Assembly: GCF_005517195.1 (NCBI RefSeq)
Contig: NZ_CP040244.1
Span: 1,320,001 to 1,384,000, forward strand
DNA: 64,000 nt
Source of the DNA: Streptomyces vilmorinianum
GTDB lineage: Bacteria > Actinomycetota > Actinomycetes > Streptomycetales > Streptomycetaceae
Direction: 5' to 3'
Shown here: positions 9,692 through 17,993 of the stretch, piece after piece
Numbering within the stretch: the stretch's first letter is position 1
Layout: each line of letters opens with the position of its first letter
The notes under the pieces: model-generated
The model's database searches: none
What the model saw: the letters and a program-made list of their open reading frames with translations, nothing else
What the model was told of the DNA's origin: nothing
Translations under genes and position numbers: made by a program

Positions 9692-10105
9692 TCAGTCCGT
9701 GCTGTCGGCGGTGTTGACCATCGACGCCGCCGCGTACGTCAGGTACTTCCACAACTGGCGCTCGTGCTCCGGGGCGAGGGCGAGCTCGTCCACCGCCGCG
9801 CGCATGTGCCGCAGCCATGCGTCGTGGGCCGCCTTGTCCACCGTGAACGGCGCGTGGCGCATCCGCAGCCGGGGGTGGCCGCGGTGGTCGCTGTACGTGC
9901 GGGGGCCGCCCCAGTACTGGATCAGGAAGAGCACGAGGCGCTCCTCCGCCGGGCCGAGGTCCTCCTCGGGGTACATCGGGCGCAGCAGGGGGTCCTCCGC
10001 GACTCCCTGGTAGAAGCGGCGGACGAGGCGCCGGAAGGTCTCCTCGCCACCCACCTGCTCGTAGAAGGTCTGCTCCTGAAGCGTGCCGCGCGGAATCTCG
10101 TTCAC
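9692..10105 (-). CDS. glbO: group II truncated haemoglobin (GlbO-type)
   Basis: This 137-residue haem protein has the group II features: a Tyr-rich B helix ([20 protein letters not shown]), the YWGGP turn, a proximal His in RMRHAPF and a Trp in AHDAWLRHM at the G8 position. Family members bind O2 tightly and are linked to oxygen or nitric-oxide chemistry and respiration under low oxygen. The length is normal. It is transcribed away from the methyltransferase at 10205, sharing a roughly 100-bp divergent intergenic region. It stands alone rather than in an operon. Confidence 0.92.
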   Translation of the reverse strand: MNEIPRGTLQEQTFYEQVGGEETFRRLVRRFYQGVAEDPLLRPMYPEEDLGPAEERLVLFLIQYWGGPRTYSDHRGHPRLRMRHAPFTVDKAAHDAWLRHMRAAVDELALAPEHERQLWKYLTYAAASMVNTADSTD

Positions 10106-10204
10106 CGTTCCATCGTCTCAGATGCTCCGGCCGAGGACCGGAGGCCCAGGACCAAGGGGCCGGAACCGCTCGCTTCGCCACTCCCACCGCAGGACAGTGG
10201 AGTC

Positions 10205-11179
10205 ATGGGAGCTCAGCCGGATGTGTTCGCCGAGGCCGGCGCGCGGGCGCGGCTGGCTCTCGTACGGGAGATCGAGGCGTACGGCGCGCTGCACGACCCC
10301 GCCTGGCGCGCGGCCTTCTCCGACGTGCCCCGCCATCTCTTCGTCCCCTACTACTACGTCTCCGGGGCCGCCGGCTACGAGCGGCTCTGGTCCGGCGACC
10401 CCGACCCCGCCCGGCGCCGCCGCTGGCTGCGCGGTGCCTACCGGGACGAGCCCCTGGCCACCCGGGTCCGGGACGGGGAGCTGGTCAGCTCCGCCAGCCA
10501 GCCCTCCCTGATGGCCGAGATGCTGGAGGCCCTGGACGTACGGGACGGGCAGGACGTCCTGGAGATCGGGGCCGGCACCGGCTACAACGCCGCCCTGCTC
10601 AGCCACCGGCTCGGCGCGGAACACGTCACTACCGTCGATCTCGACGAGGAGATCACCGAGTCCGCCCGCACCCATCTCGCCGCCGCCGGCTACCGGCCCG
10701 CCGTGATCACCGGCGACGGCGCGCGCGGCTGCCTCGAGCGCGCGCCCTTCGACCGGATCATCGCGACCTGCACCCTGCCGTCGATCCCGTACGCCTGGCT
10801 GACGCAGTGCCGCCCCGGCGCGCTCGTCCTCTCGCCGCTCTCCACCGGGCTGATCCTGCTGCGGGTGTGGGACGAGGCCCACGCGGAGGGGCGGTTCCTG
10901 CCGACCTCCGCGTACTTCGTCGCCCTGCGCGGCGGCAACGCCCGCTTCCACCGCGCACGACCGATGGGGCTGCCCCGGCACGTGTACGAGGACGAGCGCT
11001 TCAGCTTCCTGCGCACCCTGGTGGAGGAGAGCCTCGACACGCGCGAAGCGCTCTCGCTCTGGCAGCGCGAGCGGCGGCCGGAGCGGGAGCGCTTCGGGGT
11101 GACGGTGAGCGGGGGCCGGCAGTGGGCGTGGCTGGACGACCCCGAAGGGCCGTACGCCTGGCCCCTGCCGGACGGCTGA
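10205..11179 (+). CDS. PCMT-like SAM-dependent methyltransferase
   Basis: This 324-residue protein has an N-terminal substrate-facing region (WRAAFSDVPRHLFVPYYY) and a class I methyltransferase core with the SAM motif LEIGAGTGYN at about residue 118, followed by TTVDLDEEI. It resembles protein-L-isoaspartate O-methyltransferases and the related aspartate methyltransferases that act on peptides in some ribosomal-peptide pathways. No precursor peptide, ATP-grasp or lanthipeptide enzyme is nearby, so a repair or general protein methylation role is more likely. ATG 10205 has GGAG just upstream. The frame stays open upstream into the haemoglobin gene, but that is antisense shadow. A repeat-rich hairpin region follows the stop. 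Confidence 0.85.
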   Translation: MGAQPDVFAEAGARARLALVREIEAYGALHDPAWRAAFSDVPRHLFVPYYYVSGAAGYERLWSGDPDPARRRRWLRGAYRDEPLATRVRDGELVSSASQPSLMAEMLEALDVRDGQDVLEIGAGTGYNAALLSHRLGAEHVTTVDLDEEITESARTHLAAAGYRPAVITGDGARGCLERAPFDRIIATCTLPSIPYAWLTQCRPGALVLSPLSTGLILLRVWDEAHAEGRFLPTSAYFVALRGGNARFHRARPMGLPRHVYEDERFSFLRTLVEESLDTREALSLWQRERRPERERFGVTVSGGRQWAWLDDPEGPYAWPLPDG

Positions 11180-11190
11180 GCCGGGATATC

Positions 11191-11218
11191 GGATCGTGGA
11201 TCGTGGATCGTGGATCGT
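11191..11218 (+). repeat. GGATCGT heptamer x4
   Basis: Four perfect tandem copies of GGATCGT are followed by a fifth partial unit (GGATC). GGATATC precedes the array at 11184, and the same GGATATCGGATC string recurs at 11226, so the array is bracketed by copies. It lies in the 101-bp gap between two convergent genes. Confidence 0.9.
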
Positions 11219-11224
11219 GGATCC

Positions 11225-11260
11225 CGGATATCGGATCCAGGACATTGGATCCGATATCCG
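11225..11260. terminator. perfect 14-bp hairpin between convergent genes
   Basis: The arms 11225-11238 (CGGATATCGGATCC) and 11247-11260 are exact reverse complements with an 8-base loop. It sits between the stop of the methyltransferase (11179) and the stop of the FHA gene (11281), a position suited to a bidirectional terminator. There is no T-tract, as is common in Streptomyces. The stem is unusually AT-containing and shares its sequence with the neighbouring heptamer repeat. Confidence 0.65.
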
Positions 11261-11280
11261 CCCCGCTCGTAGCTCGTACG

Positions 11281-12486
11281 TTATCCGCGTCGGATCGTGA
11301 TCGTCGTCCAGGCGCCGACGTGCACCCGGTCGCCGTCCTGGAGCTGGACGGGCACATAGGGCTGGATCGGCTCCTCGGCCCCGTTGATCGTGGTGCCGTT
11401 GGTGGAGTTCTGGTCCACCACCGCCCACGAGCCGTCCGGCTGCTGCACCAGCACCGCGTGCTGGTGCGAGACGCCCGGGTCCTCCGGCGGCACGGACAGA
11501 TCGATGTCGGGGGCCTCGCCGGTGGAGTGCCGGCGGCGGCCGATGCTGACCTGGTTGCCCTGGAGCGGCAGATGCTGCTCGGGCGAGTACGCGGGCAGGT
11601 TGAGGCCCGAGGCCTCCGGACCGCTGCGGTGCATCATCGCCATGAAGTAGTCGCGGTCAGGGCCGATGTACGCCGACCAGCCCGCGGCGGGCCGGGGCGG
11701 CTGGTACTGCTGCTGGGGCGCCTGAGGCGCCTGAGGCGCGGGTGCCTGCTGCTGCGGCTGAGGCTGCGGCTGGGACGGCGGCGGCAGCACCCAGTCGTCG
11801 CCGCCTCCGCCGGGCGCGTGACGCTGCGGCGGTTGCGGCGGCTGCTGCTGCGCGGGCGGTGCGGGCGGCGGCCCGGGCTGCGCGGGAGCGGCCGGCGGCG
11901 GCTGGAAGAAGGACGGCGGAGGCGGCGGCGGTCCCTGCTGGAACCCCTGCGGCTGCTGCTGCGCCTGCGGGCGCTGCGGCGGTGCCTGGTGGTGGGTGGG
12001 GTCGGCGGAGAGCGGCTCCGCAGGCCGGTTCATCTGCGAGGGCCGCGAACTCTGGTACTCGTACGGATCCGGCTGCTGCGGCTGGTGCTGCTGCGGCGGA
12101 CGCGGCGGCGACTGGAAGCCCGGCGGCAGGTTGAGCCCCGGCGCGGGGCTCTGCTGCGACGAGGGCGGCGCCACCGGCGTGTACGAGGTCGCCGTGTTGG
12201 TCAGGAAGTTCCAGCGGCACTCCTCGCAGAACGGGGCCATGGCCTCGCGCGGGGTGCGGCACTGCGGGCAGAGCTCCGCCTGGGCGGTCGCGTTCGGGTC
12301 GTACCCCCCGGGACCGGGCGCGGGGCCGGGACCCGGACCGGCCGGGCCGGGGTATCCGTACGCGGGCGGCGGCGGGGGAGGCGGCGGTACGGCACCCGTC
12401 GGCGCACCCGCCCCGGCCATACGATGGCCGCAGACCTCGCACCAGTCGTCGGAGACCGACTGGTGTCCGTTCGGGCAGGTCGGCAT
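11281..12486 (-). CDS. zinc-ribbon, Pro/Gln-rich linker and FHA-domain protein
   Basis: This 401-residue protein has three parts. The N-terminal 100 residues hold a possible first ribbon (CPNGH...CEVCG) and a clear one (CPQCRTPREAMAPFCEEC). About residues 110-290 are a Pro/Gln-rich, probably disordered linker. The C-terminus is a Forkhead-associated domain with all hallmarks: SIGRRR, GVSHQHAVL and NSTNGTTING. FHA domains bind phosphothreonine, so this is the natural reader or effector of the PknG-like kinase in the same operon. It is comparable in role, not in architecture, to mycobacterial GarA, but lacks an obvious GarA-type ETTS motif. It is the last gene of the operon, 41 bases after the VWA gene. 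Start ATG 12486 has AGGGGGAAG upstream. Confidence 0.88.
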   Translation of the reverse strand: MPTCPNGHQSVSDDWCEVCGHRMAGAGAPTGAVPPPPPPPPAYGYPGPAGPGPGPAPGPGGYDPNATAQAELCPQCRTPREAMAPFCEECRWNFLTNTATSYTPVAPPSSQQSPAPGLNLPPGFQSPPRPPQQHQPQQPDPYEYQSSRPSQMNRPAEPLSADPTHHQAPPQRPQAQQQPQGFQQGPPPPPPSFFQPPPAAPAQPGPPPAPPAQQQPPQPPQRHAPGGGGDDWVLPPPSQPQPQPQQQAPAPQAPQAPQQQYQPPRPAAGWSAYIGPDRDYFMAMMHRSGPEASGLNLPAYSPEQHLPLQGNQVSIGRRRHSTGEAPDIDLSVPPEDPGVSHQHAVLVQQPDGSWAVVDQNSTNGTTINGAEEPIQPYVPVQLQDGDRVHVGAWTTITIRRG

Positions 12487-12527
12487 GTCGGTGCTTCCCC
12501 CTCTCGTCGTCCGGCCCGCTGGCCGGG

Positions 12528-13856
12528 CTACTTCTTCACGCGAACCGTCTTGGTGGAGCGGGTCTCGAGAGTCATCTCGTCCGCTTCCGCGACCTTCGCC
12601 TTCAAACGCACAGTACCTGTCGCCGCGTCGACGACGTCCACCACCTTCGAAAGCAGTTTCGCAGTGCCCTCGTTGCCGGAGGCGGCCGCCAGCTGCACCG
12701 CGCGGCCCAGCTTGGCCGTCGCCCCGTCGTGGTCGCCCGACTTCCGCGCGTTCAGACCCTGCTGGATGACCTGCGCCAACTCGGCCTGGCCCGTGTAGTG
12801 CGCGACCTGCGGATTGATCGACGTGGACATCGCCATGTCGTCCGTCCACACCGCCCGCACCAGCCCCTGGCCCAGCGTCTTCGGGGTGCCGCCCGCCGGG
12901 TCCGGAACGATCAGGGAGACCCGGGCCGCCAGCATCTCCTGCCCGATCCCGGCCTGCGGAACCCGGACGCAGACGTGATAGTCGCGGGACTCGTCTCCCC
13001 ACGAGCCCGTCGGGTAGTCCCCGGCCCGCGGACCCGCCTCCGTACGCCGGCCGGTCAGCTCCTCGACCGTCGGCGCGACCTGCTTCACGAATCCGATCTC
13101 CACCCCGACCGGGGTCCACAGGCGCAGCGCGACATCCGCGACCTCCTTGCCCATGGTGTTCTCCATCATCGCGGTGAAGTCCGCGGCGAGGCCCGCCGGA
13201 TCGGCCACGATGTCGGCCGTGCCGAGCAGCGCGGAGGCGATGCCGGTGACCTCCTTGACCTCCCAGTCCGTGCCGACACCGCGCGCGTCGGCGGTGAACC
13301 GGCCCGCGCAGGCGTCCAGAGCGGCCCGCAGGTCCTCCGGCGACTCGTGCTCGTTGCGGCCGTCGGTGAGCAGGATGCCGTGCCGCATCGACACATCGGC
13401 GGAGGCGAGCAGCCGGTCCGCGAGACGCAGCCAGGTGCCGATCGCCGTACCGCCGCCCGCGGTGAGCCGGCGCAGCGCGTCCTTGGCCTGGCCACGGGTC
13501 GCCGGACCGGCCACGGCGAGGCCGCCGTTGCCGGGGAAGACCTCCTTCGCCACGTGCGTACCGGCGATCACGGCGAACGAGGTGCCGTCGCGCAGGGCGT
13601 CGATGGCGGCGGCGGTCGCGTCCCGCGCGCCCCGCATCTTCGTCGGCGGATACTCCATCGAACCGGAGCAGTCGACCATGATCACCACGGCGGCGTCGGC
13701 GCTGTCGTCCGCGAGCGCCGCGCCGCCGCTCGTGCCACCGCCGGTCGACGTGACCGTGACGATCGCGTTGACCTCACGGCCGCCCTCGGGCAGGAACTCG
13801 TTCTGGTACACGTCCACCGAGAACTGCGGCACGTGCGACTTGGAGAAGTTCGCCAT
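12528..13856 (-). CDS. von Willebrand factor A domain protein
   Basis: This 442-residue cytoplasmic protein has a VWA domain at about residues 45-240 with a metal-ion site: DCSGS (MIDAS), a Thr in GGGTAIGTW and the Asp of LLTDGRNEH. The rest is predicted beta-rich, with a C-terminal helical region (residues about 355-415) and a basic tail. VWA proteins usually mediate metal-dependent protein contacts; there is no enzyme motif. GAGGAG lies nine bases before ATG 13856. It sits between the PP2C and FHA genes with 40-50-bp gaps, suggesting it scaffolds or is modified by this kinase pathway. It is absent from the mycobacterial glnX-glnH-pknG operon as I know it. Confidence 0.9.
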   Translation of the reverse strand: MANFSKSHVPQFSVDVYQNEFLPEGGREVNAIVTVTSTGGGTSGGAALADDSADAAVVIMVDCSGSMEYPPTKMRGARDATAAAIDALRDGTSFAVIAGTHVAKEVFPGNGGLAVAGPATRGQAKDALRRLTAGGGTAIGTWLRLADRLLASADVSMRHGILLTDGRNEHESPEDLRAALDACAGRFTADARGVGTDWEVKEVTGIASALLGTADIVADPAGLAADFTAMMENTMGKEVADVALRLWTPVGVEIGFVKQVAPTVEELTGRRTEAGPRAGDYPTGSWGDESRDYHVCVRVPQAGIGQEMLAARVSLIVPDPAGGTPKTLGQGLVRAVWTDDMAMSTSINPQVAHYTGQAELAQVIQQGLNARKSGDHDGATAKLGRAVQLAAASGNEGTAKLLSKVVDVVDAATGTVRLKAKVAEADEMTLETRSTKTVRVKK

Positions 13857-13908
13857 CTGATTCGGCTCCTCGACGACAGCGTGGAAAGGGCAGGGGGCCG
13901 GCGACCGC

Positions 13909-15471
13909 TCAGGCCGATCCTGCCCCTTGCGGCGAGAGGGTGAACGGCAGCAGCGCCACGGTGACGTTGTCGTGGCCTCCGCCGTCCAGGGCGTGTCCGA
14001 CCAGGACCTGGGCGCCGTGCAGCAGCCGCCCGGCGGCGTCGGCCGGCACGACCCTGGCCATGTCGTCCGCGCCCTCCGCGTAGTTCCAGAGCCCGTCGGT
14101 GCAGACCACGACCACACCCGGGCGGTCGGGCTTGAACGCGGCCGTGTGCGGCTCCAGTTCGTACGCGTCGGCGCCCAGCCAGCCGGTGATGGCGTGGGCG
14201 CGCTCGTCGGCGTACGCCTCCGCCTCGTTCATCAGCCCGGCGGCGACCATCTGGGCCGCCCAGGAGTCGTCCTGGGTGAGCCGTGCGGGCGGGGAGGTGC
14301 GGTCGTCGGGCACCCAGTAGGCCCGGCTGTCGCCGACCCAGCCGACGATCAGCAGCCCGTCGGCGACGACGGCACCGACGATGGTGCAGGCCGGGGCGTT
14401 CTGGTGGCGGTGTGGATCGTGCTCCATGCCGTCCTGGCCGGGCTCCTCCGCCAGGGAGTTGACCGCCTCGGAGGCGGCGACGATCGCCTCGTGCATGGCC
14501 TGCTGCGGGTGGGTGCCACGGGGCAGGGCGTCGAGCAGCGACTGCCCGGCGGCGTTCGCCGCCGCGGCGGAGGCCTCGTCGGGGCGGGTCGCCGAGGAGA
14601 CGCCGTCGCAGACGATCGCCAGGGTGGCGGGGGTGCCGTCGGGCAGCGCGGTGGCCGAGACCGCGAACGCGTCCTCGTTGCGGTGGTGGCGCAGGCCGCG
14701 GTCGCTGACGGCCGCGACGCCGGAGAGCTCCTGCTCCATGTGGTCGCGCTCGCGCGGCTGGGCGTGGCCGCAGTTCTCGCAGTACCCGTCGGGGTCGACG
14801 TGCCCGGCCCGGCAGGCGACGCACAGCTTGGTCCCGGCGGGCGGGGTGGCGGCCTGCGCGGCGGCGACCTGCGCGGCGGCCCGGGGGTCGGGCGCGGCGA
14901 GCGCGAAGTCCCCGTCGGGGGAGGGGGCGGGGGCGGGGACCACCGGCGCGGCGGGCGCCGCGCCGCCGGCGCCGACCGGGCCGCTTGCCTCGGCCGGGGC
15001 CGCCTGGCCCGCCTCGGCGGCGAGCTGCGCGAGTCCGCTGACGCCCGCACCCGCCGGCGGCGCGAGGAACGCCTCGTCCGTGCGGACCGGGACGGTCGGC
15101 AGGTCCCGGGCGGGCGGCACGGCGGCCGGGCTCTCGGAACCCGCCGTAGCGCCCGCCGCGTCGACGCCGGGGGTCCCGACGCCGGGAGTCCCGTGCGCGG
15201 GCGTCGTCGGCAGGTCGTGGCCGCCCGAGTCCGTGCCCGGCAGGTCGCCCGGGTGCTGGGTCGCCGTCGAGAGGGAGGCCGGGTCGCGGCCCGGGGCCTC
15301 CGGCCAGTTCACCGGAGTGCCGATGGCCACCGTCGGGCGGTCCGGCTCCGGCTCCGGCTCCGGTACGGCTGACAGGTCGTACCCGCACGCCCCGCAGAAC
15401 CGGTCACCCGACTCCAGCGGCTCCGCGCACTCAGGGCAGGCGGAGAGGTCGTTCTGCGGCATCTGGGACAT
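13909..15471 (-). CDS. PP2C-family Ser/Thr phosphatase with two zinc ribbons
   Basis: The 520 residues start with a zinc ribbon (CPECAEPLESGDRFCGAC) and an acidic Pro/Glu/Ala-rich linker of about 180 residues. A second ribbon follows (CVACRAGHVDPDGYCENC), then a PP2C catalytic domain (about residues 245-515). The metal-binding and catalytic residues are in place: RNEDAF, VCDGVSS, GWVGDSRAY, VCTDGLWN and GGHDNVTVAL. It should reverse phosphorylation by the kinase encoded immediately upstream. The start is ATG 15471, two bases after the kinase stop. A GTG at 15477 overlapping that stop (GTGA) is an alternative that adds two residues. It is cytoplasmic, with no membrane helix. Confidence 0.92.
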   Translation of the reverse strand: MSQMPQNDLSACPECAEPLESGDRFCGACGYDLSAVPEPEPEPDRPTVAIGTPVNWPEAPGRDPASLSTATQHPGDLPGTDSGGHDLPTTPAHGTPGVGTPGVDAAGATAGSESPAAVPPARDLPTVPVRTDEAFLAPPAGAGVSGLAQLAAEAGQAAPAEASGPVGAGGAAPAAPVVPAPAPSPDGDFALAAPDPRAAAQVAAAQAATPPAGTKLCVACRAGHVDPDGYCENCGHAQPRERDHMEQELSGVAAVSDRGLRHHRNEDAFAVSATALPDGTPATLAIVCDGVSSATRPDEASAAAANAAGQSLLDALPRGTHPQQAMHEAIVAASEAVNSLAEEPGQDGMEHDPHRHQNAPACTIVGAVVADGLLIVGWVGDSRAYWVPDDRTSPPARLTQDDSWAAQMVAAGLMNEAEAYADERAHAITGWLGADAYELEPHTAAFKPDRPGVVVVCTDGLWNYAEGADDMARVVPADAAGRLLHGAQVLVGHALDGGGHDNVTVALLPFTLSPQGAGSA

Positions 15472-15473
15472 AC

Positions 15474-17993
15474 TCACACCCACGTCCGGGGGCGGAAACG
15501 GTTGGCCCGCTCCACCAGTTCGATCCTCTCCTCGCCCCGCTGGGCGAGCCGGGCGAGCACCCGGTACGAGCGTTCGAGGCCGAAGCGCAGTCCGCGCTCG
15601 TCCAGTGCGTTGCCGAGCAGCTGCGCCCCGCCCGGTCCCGCTCCGGGGCTTCCGGAGAGGACCCAGTCGAGCGCCGTGCCGAGCACCTCCGTCGACAGCC
15701 GCTCCCGGCGCACCGCGTCAAGACCGAAGCCCTGGAGCGCGGAGACCTGCGCCGCTGCCGCCGTCAGGTCCGCGCCGAGCGGCTCGTGCGCCGGCCGTCT
15801 GCGCAGCCGCGCCCGTACGGCGGCGACCCGGGCCGCGGTGTAGTGGATGGACGCCTCCGGTACGGACTCCAGCGTGCGTACGGCCCCGGTACGGTCGCCG
15901 GCCGCGAGCTGCACCCGGGCGAGTCCGAACGCGGCGCTGACGTAGCTCGGGTCGGTGGCCCACACCAGGCGGTAGTACTCCGCGGCGTTGTCCAACTGGC
16001 CGAGCACCTCGGCGCAGATGCCGAGGGCCAGCTTCGGCGCCGGTTCCCCGGGGAACGCGTCGTAGACCGCGTCGAAGGACAGCGCCGCGTTCTCACGGTC
16101 GCCGGTCACCAGCGACGTGACGCCCCGGTACCAGACCACTCGCCAGTCGTCCGGGTGCTGCTCCTCCAGCAGGGCGAGCGCCTGTCCCGCCGCGCCGAGG
16201 TCGTGCATCTCCAGGCGGGCACGCAACTCGCGCAGCCGCAGCTCAAGGGAGGGCGCGGGCGCGGTGTACAGGGCGCTGATCAGCTCGGCGGGGGCGGAGG
16301 CCATCAGTCCGGCGAGGAAACCGGCGTTGGGATCCGCCGCGTCCACGCGCGGCACCGGCAGCGCGAGCGCGCCGGCTCTCCCGTCCGGCGGTACGAGGAA
16401 GGAGCCCCCGGCGGACACTCCGGCGGGCACCACGGCCGGTGCCCCGACCGGTGCCGCCACACGCGCCCCGGCCGGCGCCCCGCCCTGCGCCACGCGACGG
16501 CCGCCGCGCCGGGTCTCCCTGGCCCCCAGGACCGACACGTCCTCGGTCAGCTCCGCGAACAACTCCGTGTCCGTGACCCGCAGTTCCGTACCGAACAGGG
16601 TCGAGAGCGCAGGTCGCGGCCGGCCCGACTGGAGGGCCACGACCTCGCGCAGCACGCCCGTGAGCTGCTCCGCCATCTCCTGCGCGGAGGCGAACCGGCG
16701 CGCCGGGTCGGGGTCCGTCGCGCGGACCAGGAGCCGGTAGAACGACTCGTACGTCCGGAAGACCTCGATGTGCTCCGGGTCGGGCAGCGAGTCGACGAAG
16801 ACGTTCGTGTAGCCCTGGAAGTCGAAGGTCAGCACGGCGAGCGTGCGCGCCACCGTGTACAGGTCGCTCGCCACCGACGGGCCGACCTCGGCCACCTCCG
16901 GCGCCTGGTAGCCGACCGTGCCGTAGATCGCCGACTCGTCGTCGTCCATCCGGCGGACCGCGCCCATGTCGATCAGCTTGAGCTGGTCCTCGGTCTGGAT
17001 CGCGTTGTCGACCTTGAAGTCGCAGTACAGCAGGTTCCGGCTGTGCAGGTGCCCGAGCGCCTCCAGGGCCTCGATCCCGTACGCGCACGCCTGCTCCACC
17101 GGCAGCGGATCGCGCCGTCCGTCCGGTGTCCGGCGGTCGTTGGCGATCTCCTTGAGCGACTTGCCGCCCACGTACTCCATGACGATGTAGCCGTCCAGGG
17201 AGCCCGTGCGCTGGTCGAGGTGCTCGACGAAGTTGTAGATCCGGACGATGTTGGAGTGCTCGATCTCGGCGAGGAAGCGGCGCTCGGAGATCGCCGCGGC
17301 CATCGCGTCCTGGTCTCCCGTGTCGAGCAGGCCCTTGAGGACCACCCAGCGGTCGGAGACCGCCCGGTCGACGGCGAGATAGATCCAGCCGAGCCCGCCG
17401 TGCGCGAGACAGCCCGCGACCTCGTACTGCCCGTGCACGATGTCACCGCCGCGCAGCTTCGGCACGAAGGAGTACGGGTGCCCGCACTTGGTGCAGAAGC
17501 CCTCCGTACGGCCCGGCCGGTCCCCGCGCGCACGGCCCACCGGAGCACCGCAGTCCGAGCGCGAGCAGAATCGCTTCCGCTCGGGAACCTCGGGGTTCTC
17601 CATCACCGCGGCACGCGGGTCGGGGCGCGGCACCTCGGGAATCGTCACCAGGCCCGCGCCCAGCCGGTTCCGCCCGGACTGGGCCGTCGACGAGCCGGAG
17701 CTGCGCACCGAGACAGAACGGCCGGTGCTCCCGCCCGACAGCGAGCGCGAGAGCCGCCCCGAGACCGAGCGGTGCGACGTCGAGGAGCGCGAGGAGGCGC
17801 GCGAACTGCTGCGGGAGGAACGGGACGAGGCGGAGTCCGCGCCCTTGCCGGCCACCGCCATCCCGGTCGGCGTGGACCGGAGCATCCCGCCGGGCGCGAC
17901 GACCGGCGCGAGCCCGCAGGTGTCGCAGTACAGCTCGCCGCCGCCCATGTCCTCGTACGATCCCTCGCACGCCGGACGCTGACAGGTGCTCAC
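15474..17993 (-). CDS. pknG: PknG-like serine/threonine protein kinase
   Basis: The 839-residue soluble kinase follows the PknG plan. An extra N-terminal zinc-ribbon-like motif (CQRPAC...CDTC) is followed by a Ser/Arg-rich low-complexity stretch (about residues 40-118). Next is the rubredoxin-like ribbon (CSRSDC...CTKC). The kinase domain (about 190-450) has a GG loop LAHGGLGW, VVLKG lysine, YCDFKVDN catalytic loop (Cys replaces the usual Arg before Asp, as PknG kinases depart from HRD), LIDMGA and QAPE. The C-terminus is a TPR-type helical domain (about 540-835). In mycobacteria PknG controls glutamate and TCA metabolism through the FHA protein GarA. Its GTG start overlaps the preceding stop by four bases and has GGGGAG upstream. 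The Ser/Arg segment is not a usual PknG feature. Confidence 0.93.
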   Translation of the reverse strand: MSTCQRPACEGSYEDMGGGELYCDTCGLAPVVAPGGMLRSTPTGMAVAGKGADSASSRSSRSSSRASSRSSTSHRSVSGRLSRSLSGGSTGRSVSVRSSGSSTAQSGRNRLGAGLVTIPEVPRPDPRAAVMENPEVPERKRFCSRSDCGAPVGRARGDRPGRTEGFCTKCGHPYSFVPKLRGGDIVHGQYEVAGCLAHGGLGWIYLAVDRAVSDRWVVLKGLLDTGDQDAMAAAISERRFLAEIEHSNIVRIYNFVEHLDQRTGSLDGYIVMEYVGGKSLKEIANDRRTPDGRRDPLPVEQACAYGIEALEALGHLHSRNLLYCDFKVDNAIQTEDQLKLIDMGAVRRMDDDESAIYGTVGYQAPEVAEVGPSVASDLYTVARTLAVLTFDFQGYTNVFVDSLPDPEHIEVFRTYESFYRLLVRATDPDPARRFASAQEMAEQLTGVLREVVALQSGRPRPALSTLFGTELRVTDTELFAELTEDVSVLGARETRRGGRRVAQGGAPAGARVAAPVGAPAVVPAGVSAGGSFLVPPDGRAGALALPVPRVDAADPNAGFLAGLMASAPAELISALYTAPAPSLELRLRELRARLEMHDLGAAGQALALLEEQHPDDWRVVWYRGVTSLVTGDRENAALSFDAVYDAFPGEPAPKLALGICAEVLGQLDNAAEYYRLVWATDPSYVSAAFGLARVQLAAGDRTGAVRTLESVPEASIHYTAARVAAVRARLRRRPAHEPLGADLTAAAAQVSALQGFGLDAVRRERLSTEVLGTALDWVLSGSPGAGPGGAQLLGNALDERGLRFGLERSYRVLARLAQRGEERIELVERANRFRPRTWV

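Noticed and set aside
9608..10204. N-terminal extension of the PCMT-like methyltransferase
   Set aside because: It lies antisense to the haemoglobin gene, and ATG 10205 has a proper ribosome site and family-like start.
10205..11179. RiPP maturation role for the methyltransferase
   Set aside because: No precursor peptide, cyclase or ATP-grasp enzyme is nearby, so only the general PCMT-like call is supported.
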